Of a stretch of 64,000 nucleotides of DNA, positions 42,342-51,677 are shown one piece after another. Each line of letters begins with the position of its first letter. Positions within the stretch are counted from its first letter, which is position 1. Under the pieces are notes generated by a model. That model had not been told where the DNA came from, did not search any database, and saw nothing but the letters and a program-made list of their open reading frames with translations. The position numbers and the translations under genes were made by a program. This DNA is from Sphingomonas sp. (lineage in GTDB: Bacteria > Pseudomonadota > Alphaproteobacteria > Sphingomonadales > Sphingomonadaceae), in contig JAFKLY010000002.1 in the NCBI GenBank assembly GCA_017304655.1, positions 620,001 to 684,000 on the forward strand, read 5' to 3'.

Positions 42342-43861
42342 CCTGCCTTGGCGAGCGGAGGCTCGTGCGCCTGGGCGGCCCGGTCCTCATAGGCAAGCTG
42401 GATGACGCCCCAGTGCCTGCCCTGCACATGGATGGAGGCGATGACCTGCTTGAGCAGCATCACGCCGCCCGTGGCGACCGGCCGGCGGTAGGCCTTGAGG
42501 CAGAAGGGTTGGGTCATCTTCGCCTGTTCGCGCGTGTCGGGAAAATTGAAGATCTGGCCGGCCCGGGCATATTCCAGGTTCCAGTCGGTTTCGCCGGGCC
42601 TTTGCGCGAGCGAGCGCTCGGGCATGGCAACCGCACCGAAACCGTTGCGATCCGTACACGTCATGCCGAAGAAGCCGGGCAGGGCCCGCGCCCGCTCCTG
42701 CCATGGCCGCGCGGCGCGTGTGATGATCGGCTGGATGGGGTGGGAATAGAGCGGCGGGTCGCTCGCCGGCACCGGCGTATATTCCTCGGCGAACATCGCC
42801 TCGATGTCGATCTCGCCATGGGCCAAGGCAGCGTTGAGCTCCGCCACGATTGCCTCGGTCGCTTCCAGTCCGAAGCGGATATAAGGCGAATCGGGAATGT
42901 CGACGCCGCTTTCCGCCAGATATTGCAGCAGCATATTGGTGTCGTCGCTGACCGATGTCACGCGGGTCGAGAGGCGCTGCAGGCCGATGGCATTGTCGAT
43001 CGACGTGTCGGCCAGCTCGGAGAGGCCGGCGCGAATCTCGCCGACAGCCTGGAGCATCGTCTCGATATTGCCGGAGACGGTCTCGCTATTGTCCGAAAGG
43101 CCAAGGATAAGATCGCGCAGCCGATCGACCAGGGCGCCGATCTCGGCCGAGGCGCGATGCGCGTCGTTCGCCTTCTCCGCGCCGCGCACGATGCGTCCCA
43201 GCATGGCCTGCGCCTCGCTGGTCAGTTCGCGGATCGATCCCTCGATCTGCTGGGTGGCATGCGCCGTTTCCTGTGCGAGCTTCTTCACCTCGCTTGCCAC
43301 GACCGCGAAACCGCGCCCGGCATCGCCCGCCCTTGCCGCCTCGATCGCGGCATTGAGCGCGAGCAGATTGGTCTGTCTGGCAATCGCGCCGATCATGCGA
43401 CTGGTCTGGTCGACGCTGGTCAGGGCGTCGTTGAAGCTGCCGAGACCATGGTGAATGCGCGAGACCTGATCGATCAATTCCAGCACATTGTGAGACGCCG
43501 AAGCGAGCTGCTGGCTGGAATCGTCCACCATCCCGCGCGCAGTTGCGGCCTGGGCGCGCGCTGCATCGACTTTCTTGCCGACCTGATCGCCGGACTGGGC
43601 GAGGCCGATCGCGGCATCCTCCAGCGTTTCCAGCATGGCAGCCTGATCGGTGACGCGGTCTGCCAGCTCGGCAATATCCGCCTGGAGATCGAGCGTACGA
43701 ATGCCCAGGTCGCCGACGGATTCGGCGACGCGCACGATCGTGGTTTCGAGTTTTTCCGGCGACCCAGGCAAATCGCTGCTTTCCAGAAACTTTGCTGCTG
43801 TGAGTTTCGCTAAATGAAACCGGTTAACAGCCGATTGTTGCACCGGATGCATAATGTGCAT
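42338..43861 (-). CDS. Soluble methyl-accepting chemotaxis protein
   Basis: A 507-residue cytoplasmic receptor without TM helices. The signalling domain is N-terminal: heptad-rich helices (about 40-310) with the tip motif [35 protein letters not shown]. About 190 C-terminal residues form a separate sensory region with [43 protein letters not shown] and [21 protein letters not shown], which resembles the globin-free sensor tail of a few alphaproteobacterial receptors. The usual order is sensor first, so this architecture is reversed. GGGGACGAGGCGG precedes ATG 43861. No che genes adjoin. Confidence 0.87.
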   Translation of the reverse strand: MHIMHPVQQSAVNRFHLAKLTAAKFLESSDLPGSPEKLETTIVRVAESVGDLGIRTLDLQADIAELADRVTDQAAMLETLEDAAIGLAQSGDQVGKKVDAARAQAATARGMVDDSSQQLASASHNVLELIDQVSRIHHGLGSFNDALTSVDQTSRMIGAIARQTNLLALNAAIEAARAGDAGRGFAVVASEVKKLAQETAHATQQIEGSIRELTSEAQAMLGRIVRGAEKANDAHRASAEIGALVDRLRDLILGLSDNSETVSGNIETMLQAVGEIRAGLSELADTSIDNAIGLQRLSTRVTSVSDDTNMLLQYLAESGVDIPDSPYIRFGLEATEAIVAELNAALAHGEIDIEAMFAEEYTPVPASDPPLYSHPIQPIITRAARPWQERARALPGFFGMTCTDRNGFGAVAMPERSLAQRPGETDWNLEYARAGQIFNFPDTREQAKMTQPFCLKAYRRPVATGGVMLLKQVIASIHVQGRHWGVIQLAYEDRAAQAHEPPLAKAG

Positions 43862-43958
43862 CCGCCTCGTCCCCTTTATCAACGGGCGTGGCTTTGCCCC
43901 CAATCGCACGCGACCTTTGCATGGGCGGCAGGGACAGGGGGATCGTCCGGATCATAGG

Positions 43959-43977
43959 GGACGGCGAGGGGCCGTCC
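43959..43977 (-). terminator. Hairpin terminator after membrane protein gene
   Basis: GGACGGC (43959-43965) pairs with GCCGTCC (43971-43977), loop GAGGG. It lies 7 bases downstream of the minus-strand stop at 43984 and upstream of the chemoreceptor start at 43861, so it probably ends the membrane-protein transcript. Confidence 0.55.
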
Positions 43978-43983
43978 ACCGGC

Positions 43984-44394
43984 TCAATGTTCCGGAGATC
44001 TGAGGCGCCGCATCGCCGCCAGCCAGGCCATCAGGCCGAAGACGATTTGTCCGGCGAGGCCGATCCAGCCCGGCGTGCGGATGAGGTCCGCAGCCCAGTG
44101 GGCGAGGCTCCGGCCGCCCAGCGTCACCGCGAGCAAGGCTTCCGCTGCCATGAGCATGGCAAAGGCGAGTGCGCCGACGCGCAGGGCCTTGGCCGGCGCC
44201 ATTGCAGGTGGCGTGGATATCAGCCGCTGCGCGACGAGCCAGCTCGCGCCCAGCATGACCGGAAGCTCGACCAGAACAGCAGGGGTGGCGCCAAGCGCGG
44301 GTGCCAGCCAGAGTGTGCGAATCACGCCAAGCGCAAAGCCGAGCGCGAAGATCGCGGCGAAGTAGGACGAAGCGGCGGCGAGGACGCGTGGCAT
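43984..44394 (-). CDS. Four-TM membrane protein, unknown
   Basis: A 136-residue protein with four predicted membrane segments: about 7-27 (SSYFAAIFALGFALGVIRTLW), 35-55, 65-85 (ALRVGALAFAMLMAAEALLAVTL) and 105-125 (GWIGLAGQIVFGLMAWLAAM). No signature family motif that I recognise; it resembles small DUF-type alphaproteobacterial membrane proteins. Weak ribosome binding site at ATG 44394; an open frame upstream is not protein-like. Confidence 0.75.
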   Translation of the reverse strand: MPRVLAAASSYFAAIFALGFALGVIRTLWLAPALGATPAVLVELPVMLGASWLVAQRLISTPPAMAPAKALRVGALAFAMLMAAEALLAVTLGGRSLAHWAADLIRTPGWIGLAGQIVFGLMAWLAAMRRLRSPEH

Positions 44395-44444
44395 CCGCGC
44401 ACTATAGCGCCAGCCTGGGGGCAGTCGATCCGCCGCGCGGTCCG

Positions 44445-44693
44445 TCAGGCGATCTTGAGGTCGCGCCGGGTGTCGCCCTTGTCGAGGATCGGCGGGCGCG
44501 GACGACCCATTGTCCAGTTGGGTTGCATCCGCACTTTGGGATTGGGCGCGCACCAGATTTCGCCAGTCTCGTCGATCGCGGTGACCCAGATGAGATTGTG
44601 CTCCGGCCCGTAGTCGATCAGGCCGAAGGCTAGTCCTTTCCCTTTTTCAAGGACATGGACGGGCATGGGTGGATCAAGTTGCGTGAACGACAT
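44445..44693 (-). CDS. Small hypothetical protein
   Basis: An 82-residue cytoplasmic protein: DPPMPVHVLEKGKGLAFGLIDYGPEHNLIWVTAIDETGEIWCAPNPKVRMQPNWTMGRP. Beta-rich and compact with one Cys. AAGGAGACC precedes ATG 44693. Upstream is the fumA gene, on the same strand but separated by a terminator. I do not recognise the family; the clean coding pattern and ribosome binding site support it. Confidence 0.75.
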   Translation of the reverse strand: MSFTQLDPPMPVHVLEKGKGLAFGLIDYGPEHNLIWVTAIDETGEIWCAPNPKVRMQPNWTMGRPRPPILDKGDTRRDLKIA

Positions 44694-44757
44694 GATGGTC
44701 TCCTTGCGGTGGAGAACGCACCAGACCGTGGTCGGGTTGCGCACGGTTGCCGGAGGG

Positions 44758-44777
44758 GCGGCCCCCGCCGGGGCCGC
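44758..44777 (-). terminator. GC hairpin terminator after fumarase gene
   Basis: GCGGCCCC (44758-44765) pairs with GGGGCCGC (44770-44777), loop CGCC. It begins nine bases beyond the fumarase stop at 44786 on the minus strand. Confidence 0.6.
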
Positions 44778-44785
44778 GCCACGCC

Positions 44786-46309
44786 TCAGGCGTTCGTCAG
44801 CAGCCCTTCCTTGGCGATCTTCTCCTTCCACACCAGCGGGGCGAGCTGGTGGACGTTGTTTCCCTCGCTGTCGACCGCGACGGTGACCGGGAAGTCCTTC
44901 ACCTCGAACTCGTAGATCGCTTCCATGCCAAGATCGGCAAAGCCGACGACCTTACTGCCCTTGATCGCGCGCGCGACCAGATAGGCCGCGCCGCCTACGG
45001 CCATCAGATAGGCGCTCTTCGCATCCTTGATCGCCGCGGTCGCTGCCGGGCCGCGTTCGGCCTTGCCGACGCAGGCGAGCAGGCCCTGGTCGAGCATCAT
45101 GCGCATGAAGCTGTCCATGCGGGTGGCGGTGGTGGGGCCGGCGGGGCCGACCACTTCCTCGCCCACCGGATCGACCGGACCGACATAATAAATGACCCGG
45201 CCGCGGAAATCGACGGGCAGCTCCTCGCCGCGGGCCAGCATGTCCTGAATGCGTTTGTGCGCGGCATCGCGGCCGGTGAGCATCTTGCCGTTGAGGAGAA
45301 TGCGGTCGCCCTGCTTCCAGCTGCGCACCATCTCCGGCGTCAGCGTGTCGAGATCGACGCGGATCGCGGCCTTGTCCGGCGTCCAGTTGACGTTCGGCCA
45401 TTCCTCCAGCTTCGGCGCTTCCAGATAGGCGGGGCCGGAGCCGTCGAGGCTGAAATGCGCGTGGCGCGTGGCCGCGCAATTGGGGATCATCGCCACCGGC
45501 TTGGAGGCGGCATGGCAGGGTGCGTCGAGAATCTTCACGTCCAGGATCGTGGCGAGGCCGCCCAGTCCCTGCGCGCCGATGCCGAGAGCGTTCACCTTGT
45601 CGAAAATCTCGATGCGCAGGGCTTCGAGGTCATTCTGCGGACCGCGCGCCTTGAGCACGCTCATGTCGATCTGCTCCATCAGCGCCTTCTTGGCGAGCAG
45701 CACGGCATGTTCCGCCGTGCCACCAATGCCGATGCCGAGCATGCCCGGCGGGCACCAGCCGGCGCCCATCTGCGGCAGCATCTCTACCACCCAGTCGACG
45801 ATGTTGTCGCTCGGGTTCATCATCTTGAACTTGGACTTGTTCTCGCTGCCGCCGCCCTTGGCCGCGACATCGACATGGACATGGTGGCCCGGCACCATCT
45901 CGACATGGAGCACGCAGGGTGTGTTGTCCTTGGTGTTGCGCCGCGTGAAGGCGGGATCCGCCAGCACGGAGGCGCGCAGCTTGTTCTCCGGGTGCAGATA
46001 GGCGCGGCGCACACCCTCGTCGACGATCTCCTGCAGCGACTTGCTGGTATCGTCCAGCACGCAGTCCATGCCCCATTTCACGAACACGTTGACGATGCCG
46101 GTGTCCTGGCAGATCGGCCGGTGCCCCTCGGCGCACATGCGGCTGTTGGTGAGGATCTGCGCGATCGCGTCCCTGGCCGCCGGGCCTTGTTCCGCTTCAT
46201 AGGCCGCGCCAAGCGCGCGGATATAATCCATCGGGTGATAGTAGCTGATGAACTGGAGCGCATCGGCGACGCTCTCGATGAGATCGGCGGTCTTGATGGT
46301 GACGGTCAT
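44786..46309 (-). CDS. fumA: Fumarate hydratase, class I (Fe-S)
   Basis: A 507-residue single-chain class I fumarase. The N-terminal cluster domain has HRPICQDTGIVNVFVKWG (Cys ligand) and TRRNTKDNTPCVLHVEMVPG. The C-terminal domain has LLNGKMLTGRDAAHKRIQDML and YYVGPVDPVGEEVVGPAGPTTATRMD, the catalytic swivel region. It converts fumarate to malate in the TCA cycle, with an oxygen-sensitive 4Fe-4S cluster. ATG 46309 has AAGGGCC upstream; the longer frame to 46360 lacks support. Single gene. Confidence 0.94.
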   Translation of the reverse strand: MTVTIKTADLIESVADALQFISYYHPMDYIRALGAAYEAEQGPAARDAIAQILTNSRMCAEGHRPICQDTGIVNVFVKWGMDCVLDDTSKSLQEIVDEGVRRAYLHPENKLRASVLADPAFTRRNTKDNTPCVLHVEMVPGHHVHVDVAAKGGGSENKSKFKMMNPSDNIVDWVVEMLPQMGAGWCPPGMLGIGIGGTAEHAVLLAKKALMEQIDMSVLKARGPQNDLEALRIEIFDKVNALGIGAQGLGGLATILDVKILDAPCHAASKPVAMIPNCAATRHAHFSLDGSGPAYLEAPKLEEWPNVNWTPDKAAIRVDLDTLTPEMVRSWKQGDRILLNGKMLTGRDAAHKRIQDMLARGEELPVDFRGRVIYYVGPVDPVGEEVVGPAGPTTATRMDSFMRMMLDQGLLACVGKAERGPAATAAIKDAKSAYLMAVGGAAYLVARAIKGSKVVGFADLGMEAIYEFEVKDFPVTVAVDSEGNNVHQLAPLVWKEKIAKEGLLTNA

Positions 46310-46464
46310 GGCAGGCCCTTTCGCTGCCGCCCCGATAGGCTGCGGCGCCGGCCCGTTCAAGCGCCTCGGCCTTGCCTGTGTCGCACAATGCGATGATGAT
46401 CCGGGAACCGGTCGAGTCGAAAACCATTAAGACGATCGAGTGACCAGCAGGAGAGTGAACAGTC

Positions 46465-46710
46465 ATGGGCCAAGTCATCAGCTTCATCGTCGTGGGCCTC
46501 TTCGTGGGTATCCTCGCCCGGTTTTTCTATCCCGGGCCAGTTCCCATGGGCATGATCGCGACCATTTTGCTCGGCATCGCCGGTTCGTTCGTGGGCGGCT
46601 TCCTGGCGCGCCTCGTAAGCGAGGGCAGTCCCACGCCGCTGCAGCCCGCCGGCATCATCGGCTCGGTCATCGGCGGTATCGTGCTGATCTTCCTGGTCGG
46701 CCTGCTCTAG
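46465..46710 (+). CDS. GlsB/YeaQ/YmgE-family membrane protein
   Basis: An 81-residue stress-associated membrane protein with three helices: about 5-20, 28-52 and 62-81. Family pattern: VGILARFFYPGPVPMGMIATILLGIAGSFVGGFLARL and PAGIIGSVIGGIVLIFLVGLL. Often called transglycosylase-associated, with no enzymatic evidence. CAGGAGAG precedes ATG 46465. The stop codons of this gene and the convergent acetyltransferase gene overlap by 4 bases (CTAG). Confidence 0.9.
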   Translation: MGQVISFIVVGLFVGILARFFYPGPVPMGMIATILLGIAGSFVGGFLARLVSEGSPTPLQPAGIIGSVIGGIVLIFLVGLL

Positions 46711-47567
46711 GCCTTCGCGAACAGCGGCAGAGCCGCCACCTCGATCTCGTCCAGCGTAAGGCCGAACAGTCTGCTCAGCACGCGATGATAGTCAGCCGCG
46801 TCCGCCAGCGTGCGCGTCTCCACGCTCTCGGGGCGATGGACCTTCAGCGCACGATCGGTCATCGTGGCAAAGCCGCCCGGCAGCGCGATGCTGACGATGT
46901 GCAGATCGAGGAATCGCGTGCATGCACGGGTTGAGGTCCAGTGGTTGCACTGTTCAAGATCGTCCTGTGCCACGGGGGCGAGGTGGAAGCTATATTGGGG
47001 CTGCCAGTCTTCATGGGGGGCGCTGCGTTCATCGGTTGCGCTGATTGGCCCGGCGCGCTCGAGCAGCCACTCGCCGGCAAGATCGCCGGGCAGGCCGACG
47101 CGGCGCAGGCGGTGCCGGGCCCCGTCGTGCGTCGTTCCGGTCGCCCCGTCGGTCAGCGGCATGGGCGGACAATAGGCGGCACCAAAGCCGGCGTCGGCGA
47201 TCCAGGGCGTGCCGGCTACATCGACCAGCAGCAACACATGTGTACGCGGCGTCACCGTGCCCGGTGCGAGGCCAAGCTGCACGCGCGCCAGCAGCGGCCG
47301 GTTGGGCAGGCCGATCGCGGCCAGCATGTCGCTGAAGAGGCGGTTTTGCTCGAAGCAATAGCCACCGCGCCGGCGCGTCACCAGCTTGTCGAACACGCTC
47401 TCGCTGTCGATCTGGATCGGCCGGCCGAGCCGCACGTCGAGATTCTCGAAGGCGATGGCCTGCCGATGGGCGGCCTGCAAATGGGCCAGCCCTTCCGCAT
47501 CCGGCGCAGGCGCCGCGTCGAGACGCAGGCGGCCAAGATAGGCGGCAAGGCGATCGGGCGTGGTCAT
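46707..47567 (-). CDS. Arylamine N-acetyltransferase
   Basis: A 286-residue NAT enzyme. Catalytic triad Cys71 (RRGGYCFEQN), His110 (PRTHVLLLV) and Asp125 (WIADAGFG), the standard C-H-D order. It transfers acetyl from acetyl-CoA to arylamines, hydrazines or hydroxylamines, in detoxification. Typical length for the family (about 270-290). Located just downstream of the ABC-F gene's end on the same strand (26 bp apart). Confidence 0.93.
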   Translation of the reverse strand: MTTPDRLAAYLGRLRLDAAPAPDAEGLAHLQAAHRQAIAFENLDVRLGRPIQIDSESVFDKLVTRRRGGYCFEQNRLFSDMLAAIGLPNRPLLARVQLGLAPGTVTPRTHVLLLVDVAGTPWIADAGFGAAYCPPMPLTDGATGTTHDGARHRLRRVGLPGDLAGEWLLERAGPISATDERSAPHEDWQPQYSFHLAPVAQDDLEQCNHWTSTRACTRFLDLHIVSIALPGGFATMTDRALKVHRPESVETRTLADAADYHRVLSRLFGLTLDEIEVAALPLFAKA

Positions 47568-47593
47568 GAGCAGCGCGGCTGTGGCATGATCGG

Positions 47594-49471
47594 TCAGGCG
47601 GCGTCGAGACCGTCGAGCGCTTCGCTGGCGGCCATCCAGGCGAGTTCCGCCGCCTCGATTGCGCTTTCCAGCTTGGCGCGGCGCTGCATGAGTTCGCCCA
47701 TGGTGCTATCCTTCTCCTGCGGTCCAGCCTTGGCGGGATCGAACATGGCAAGGTCGATGCGGGACCGCTCGGCGGTGAGGTCCGCCAGCTTTTTCTCGCT
47801 TTTCTTCACGTCGGCCTGGAGTGTCTTGTACCGTTCGCGCGCTTCGGCGGCGGCGCGCCGGTCGGCCTTGCGGTCGCTCTTGCCGGCGGCGTCCGCGCGC
47901 CTGGCTTCGCTGGCCCGGCCGAGCACGAACTCGGTATAGTCCTCCAGGCTGCCATCATAGGGCTGGGCGCGGCCGCTATCGACCAGCACGAGCCGGTCGG
48001 CGACCAGTTCGATCATGTGCCGATCGTGGCTGACGATCACCACCGCGCCGGAATAGGTGTTGAGCGCCTGCACCAGTGCTTCGCGGCTGTCGACGTCGAG
48101 GTGGTTGGTCGGTTCGTCGAGGATGAGCAGGTGCGGCGCATTGCGGGTGATGAGCGCGAGCGCGAGGCGCGCGCGTTCGCCGCCGGAGAGCGAACCGACC
48201 TTCTGCGTCGCGCGTTCGCCCGAGAAGCCGAAGCGGCCGAGCTGGGCACGCACCGCCCCCGGCGTCGCGCCCTTCATCTGGCGGGTCATATGTTCCAGCG
48301 GCGTGTCGCCGGTGTCCAGCTCCTCCACCTGATACTGGGTGAAATAGCCGACATTCATCTTGCCCGAGGCCGTCATCGCGCCTTCCATCGACGGCAACTG
48401 CGCGGCAAGCAGGCGGGCGAGCGTCGTCTTGCCGTTGCCGTTCTTGCCGAGCAGCGCGATGCGGTCGTCCGGGTCGATCCGCAGGTTGAGGCGCTGGAGG
48501 ATCGGCGTGTCGGTATAGCCCACTGCCGCCATGTCGAGTGTGATGAGCGGTGGGCGCAGGGCCTCGGGATCGGGGAAGTCGAAGGACAGGCTGGGATCTT
48601 CCAGCGCCGCCGCGATCGGCTGCATCTTCGCCAGCGCCTTGGCGCGGGACTGGGCCTGCTTGGCGGTGCTGGCGCGGGCACTGTTGCGGGCGATATAGTC
48701 CTGCAGCTTGGCGCGCTGGGCGTCCTGCTTCTCCTTGGCCGCCGTGAGTTGCGCCAGCCGCTCGGCCCGCTGCCGCTCAAAGGCGTCATAACCGCCGGGG
48801 TAAAGCGTCACCTTGCCCTGTTCGAGATGCAGGATGTGGTCGACGACATTGTTCAGCAGATCGCGCTCATGGCTGATGACGAGCACGGTGGCGCGATAAT
48901 CCTTGAGGAAATTTTCCAGCCACAGCGTCGCTTCAAGGTCGAGATGGTTGGAGGGCTCGTCGAGCAGCAGCAGGTCCGGGGCGGAGAAGAGCAGGGCGCC
49001 CAGAGCGACGCGCATCTTCCAGCCGCCCGAGTAGCTGTCCAGCGGCCGCTGCTGCATTTCCTCGTCGAAGCCGAGGCCGACGAGGATGCGCCCTGCGCGG
49101 GATGGCGCGCTGTAGGCATCAATCGCGAGCAGCCGCTCATGGATGTCGCCCAGGCGGTCCGGGTCCTCGCAGGTCTCGCTCTCGATCATCAGCGCGGCCC
49201 GCTCGGTATCGGCGGCCAGCACGGTCTCGAACGGCGTAGCCGTTCCACTCGGCGCTTCCTGCGCGATATAGCCCATGCGCGTGTCGCGCGGCATGTCGAC
49301 CGATCCGCCATCCGGATCGATCTGGCCGATAATGGCTTTCATCAGGGTGGATTTGCCTGCGCCGTTGCGGCCGATGAGGCCTACGCGGGAGCGCGGCGGC
49401 AGTGCCGCGCTGGCATTGTCGAGGATGACGCGGCCGCCAAGGCGGACAGTAAGGCCGTTGATCGTGAGCAT
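47594..49471 (-). CDS. ABC-F family ATPase (Uup/YheS-like)
   Basis: A 625-residue soluble protein with two fused ATPase domains. First: GRNGAGKST (Walker A, about 35-43), YSGGWKMRVALGALL (signature) and LLLLDEPSNHLDLEA. Second: LLGKNGNGKTTL, LSGGERARLALAL and LILDEPTNHLDVDS. The inter-domain linker (about 245-300) is charged and helical. A C-terminal coiled coil (about 555-625, LQADVKKSEKKLADL) resembles Uup. No TM domain. ABC-F proteins act on ribosomes or, for Uup, DNA/ribosome biogenesis. ATG 49471. Confidence 0.93.
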   Translation of the reverse strand: MLTINGLTVRLGGRVILDNASAALPPRSRVGLIGRNGAGKSTLMKAIIGQIDPDGGSVDMPRDTRMGYIAQEAPSGTATPFETVLAADTERAALMIESETCEDPDRLGDIHERLLAIDAYSAPSRAGRILVGLGFDEEMQQRPLDSYSGGWKMRVALGALLFSAPDLLLLDEPSNHLDLEATLWLENFLKDYRATVLVISHERDLLNNVVDHILHLEQGKVTLYPGGYDAFERQRAERLAQLTAAKEKQDAQRAKLQDYIARNSARASTAKQAQSRAKALAKMQPIAAALEDPSLSFDFPDPEALRPPLITLDMAAVGYTDTPILQRLNLRIDPDDRIALLGKNGNGKTTLARLLAAQLPSMEGAMTASGKMNVGYFTQYQVEELDTGDTPLEHMTRQMKGATPGAVRAQLGRFGFSGERATQKVGSLSGGERARLALALITRNAPHLLILDEPTNHLDVDSREALVQALNTYSGAVVIVSHDRHMIELVADRLVLVDSGRAQPYDGSLEDYTEFVLGRASEARRADAAGKSDRKADRRAAAEARERYKTLQADVKKSEKKLADLTAERSRIDLAMFDPAKAGPQEKDSTMGELMQRRAKLESAIEAAELAWMAASEALDGLDAA

Positions 49472-49537
49472 GTGCGCGCCGTTAGCACAGGGGCGCCGCA
49501 CCGCAAGGGCTCAGCAGGCGTCTCGGCTCGACGAAGG

Positions 49538-49933
49538 TCAGTCGCCCTCGCCGGGGCCGACGGAATAGAAGCAGAGCTTGTTACCGTCGAGATCGCGCAC
49601 ATAAGCGGCGTAGAAGGCCTGGCTGCCGTCCGCGCCGCGCACGCCGGGCGCACCTTCGTCCGTCCCACCCATTTCAAGCGCCTTGGCGTGAAGCGTGCGG
49701 ACTTTCGCGCGGGTCCGCTGGCCCAGCGCCACCATCACGCCATTGCCCGGCGCAGCGGGTCGCCCGTCAAACGGCTTGGCAACGCCAAACATCGGCTTGT
49801 CCCAGCTTACACCCCAGGCGGCGAGTTGCGGCAATTCCAGCAGGCGCATGATCCCGACGCTCCCAAAGAGCGCATCGTAGAAGGCCATGGCCCTCTGCAG
49901 ATCATTGGTCCCCACCGTTGTGTAGCCGATCAT
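49538..49933 (-). CDS. VOC (glyoxalase) family protein
   Basis: A 131-residue cytoplasmic single-chain VOC protein: MIGYTTVGTNDLQRAMAFYDALFG at the start and AAYVRDLDGNKLCFYSVG at the end, with metal-ligand positions His/Glu not clearly conserved. It may be a lactoylglutathione lyase relative, but substrate and metal are unknown. CAGGAGCTGGATCG precedes ATG 49933. Single gene. Confidence 0.87.
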   Translation of the reverse strand: MIGYTTVGTNDLQRAMAFYDALFGSVGIMRLLELPQLAAWGVSWDKPMFGVAKPFDGRPAAPGNGVMVALGQRTRAKVRTLHAKALEMGGTDEGAPGVRGADGSQAFYAAYVRDLDGNKLCFYSVGPGEGD

Positions 49934-50118
49934 CGATCCAGCTCCTGTCCAGAGTGTATGAGACAAGACTCATAGTTGACCCGGACGGACGATCACCTAC
50001 ACCCAGATTCCGCGTTGCGGAATAGCCATTGACCGCGTGTGCGAAACGGCTCGCGGAACCTGCGTCCCTTAATGATACGCCTTGACGGCCGACAGCACTG
50101 AAGACTGCGAATTACGGT

Positions 50119-50697
50119 TCAGCTTTCGTCTGGCGTGCCTTTGCATGTGCCGACCCGCTTTGCCTGAACGGTCATCTTCATGGTCATTGTGCCCATGGGA
50201 GATGAGCCGCCCTCGGCCTTTGAACTCATGTCCATTTGATAGCTGTCGGCGGAGTAGGCGCCGGTCATCGTCATGCTCATCTTGCCGGCACCGGCGCCCC
50301 GGTCGCAGTGCATGACGGCGTCCAGCTTGCCGCCGGACAGAGTGAAATGATCGTATTTGCAGCTCTTGTCTTGCTCGTCTCCGGTGAAGAAGGCCTTCTG
50401 TGCCTTCACATCCTCCTCCGTGACGCAGGATACGAAGCTCTTGGCGCCGGCCATATGCGCCTTCATCTGCTCCTTGGCCTGCGCCGGCATGTTGGGGATG
50501 TCCAGTTCTTTGATGGTCATCGCGCCTTCCCAGCGGCCGGGCTGGACCATCACGCCATCACTGCCGGTCGTCGCGGCGGTGAGCTTTTCCTGCACTTCGC
50601 TCGGGGTTGCGTTGGTGGCGGAGACGTCCGGCCCCTTGTCACAGGCCGCGAGCGGCAGGGCGAACGCACAGGCGATCAGGGGCAGGGTCGGTTTCAT
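50119..50697 (-). CDS. DUF3617 lipoprotein
   Basis: A 192-residue lipoprotein precursor: lipobox LAAC (Cys19). DUF3617 domain about 45-170: VMVQPGRWEGAMTIKELDIPNMPAQAKEQMKAHM, SCVTEEDVKAQKAFFTG, SCKYDHFTLSGGKLDAVMHC, GAYSADSYQMDM. Two Cys pairs are typical. Function unknown; family common in sphingomonads and xanthomonads. CGGGAGACACTC precedes ATG 50697. Confidence 0.9.
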   Translation of the reverse strand: MKPTLPLIACAFALPLAACDKGPDVSATNATPSEVQEKLTAATTGSDGVMVQPGRWEGAMTIKELDIPNMPAQAKEQMKAHMAGAKSFVSCVTEEDVKAQKAFFTGDEQDKSCKYDHFTLSGGKLDAVMHCDRGAGAGKMSMTMTGAYSADSYQMDMSSKAEGGSSPMGTMTMKMTVQAKRVGTCKGTPDES

Positions 50698-50869
50698 GAG
50701 TGTCTCCCGGGTCATGGCATGGCGGCCCCCACGGACCGCGATGGCGCCGGCCTAGCAGAGCGTGGGGGTCTTGGAAACGCGCGGCACTGCTCGTCCGGCC
50801 ACTTTGACCCGCACGAGCGGGCGGGATATGGCCCGTCCCGGCGCGTCATCATGCGGTGGGACAGGACGA

Positions 50870-51598
50870 ATGGCTTGGAAGCAATGGAAGCAAAAAGGCA
50901 CGCGCGCCTGGGCGGTCGCGCGTCATCAGGGCCTGTCTGCGCTTCTGCGGCGGGCCTCGGCGTGGGTGCGTCATCGCTTGCCCGGTCGGGACAACGCCGC
51001 CGCCGCTTCCTATTTTGACGAGCGCCGCGCGCAGGACGCTGCGTTCGATGCGGAAACGGGCCTTGATACCGGCGGGATCATCGACCTTGGCGATCTCACC
51101 ATCACCGGACCCAACGCCGCCCTCGGCAATGCCTATATGGCAACCACTCCGGATGAGTTCGCCGCCGGCCTTGCTGCGCTCGACCTGCCAGTGGAAGGGA
51201 TGAGCTTCGTTGATCTCGGATCGGGGAAGGGGCGGACCTTGTTCCTGGCGGCGCGACACCCTTTTGCGCGGATCATTGGCGTCGAATTCGCCCGGGAGTT
51301 GCACGAGGCGGCGCTCGCCAATCTGGCGCGCTTGCCGGCTGATCGACGGATCGAGCTGGTGCATGGCGATGCGGCGACCTATTCGCTTCCCGAAGGGCCG
51401 CTGCTGCTGTTCATCTACAATGCCTTCGACCGGCCACTGATGGCGCGCATCGCCGCGCGCACGCTTGATGCCTGGCGCGCGGCGCCGCGCCCGCTGCGCG
51501 TCCTGCTGATCAATCCAGTCCTTGCGGAGGTTTGGCTCGCAGCCGGATGGCGGGAGATTGCGCATGATCCGAGCTTCAGCCTGCTGGCGCCGGACTGA
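50870..51598 (+). CDS. SAM-dependent methyltransferase (class I)
   Basis: A 242-residue protein. A basic N-terminal helix region (about 1-45) precedes the Rossmann domain: FVDLGSGKGRTLFLAARHPFARIIGVEFARELHEAALANLA is motif I/post-I (SAM binding), with LVHGDAATYSLP as motif II. The substrate is not inferable. AGGACG precedes ATG 50870. It lies 79 bp upstream of uvrB on the same strand. Confidence 0.85.
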   Translation: MAWKQWKQKGTRAWAVARHQGLSALLRRASAWVRHRLPGRDNAAAASYFDERRAQDAAFDAETGLDTGGIIDLGDLTITGPNAALGNAYMATTPDEFAAGLAALDLPVEGMSFVDLGSGKGRTLFLAARHPFARIIGVEFARELHEAALANLARLPADRRIELVHGDAATYSLPEGPLLLFIYNAFDRPLMARIAARTLDAWRAAPRPLRVLLINPVLAEVWLAAGWREIAHDPSFSLLAPD

Positions 51599-51677
51599 TC
51601 GCTGCAGTCGGATGATTGGTCTCTCTTTGTTCCCATCCCCATTGCTCGCCTGATCCTTCATCGCCATATTGCCGCGC

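Noticed and set aside
44747..46396. 549-codon plus-strand frame opposite fumarase
   Set aside because: Shadow of a class I fumarase with full motif set.
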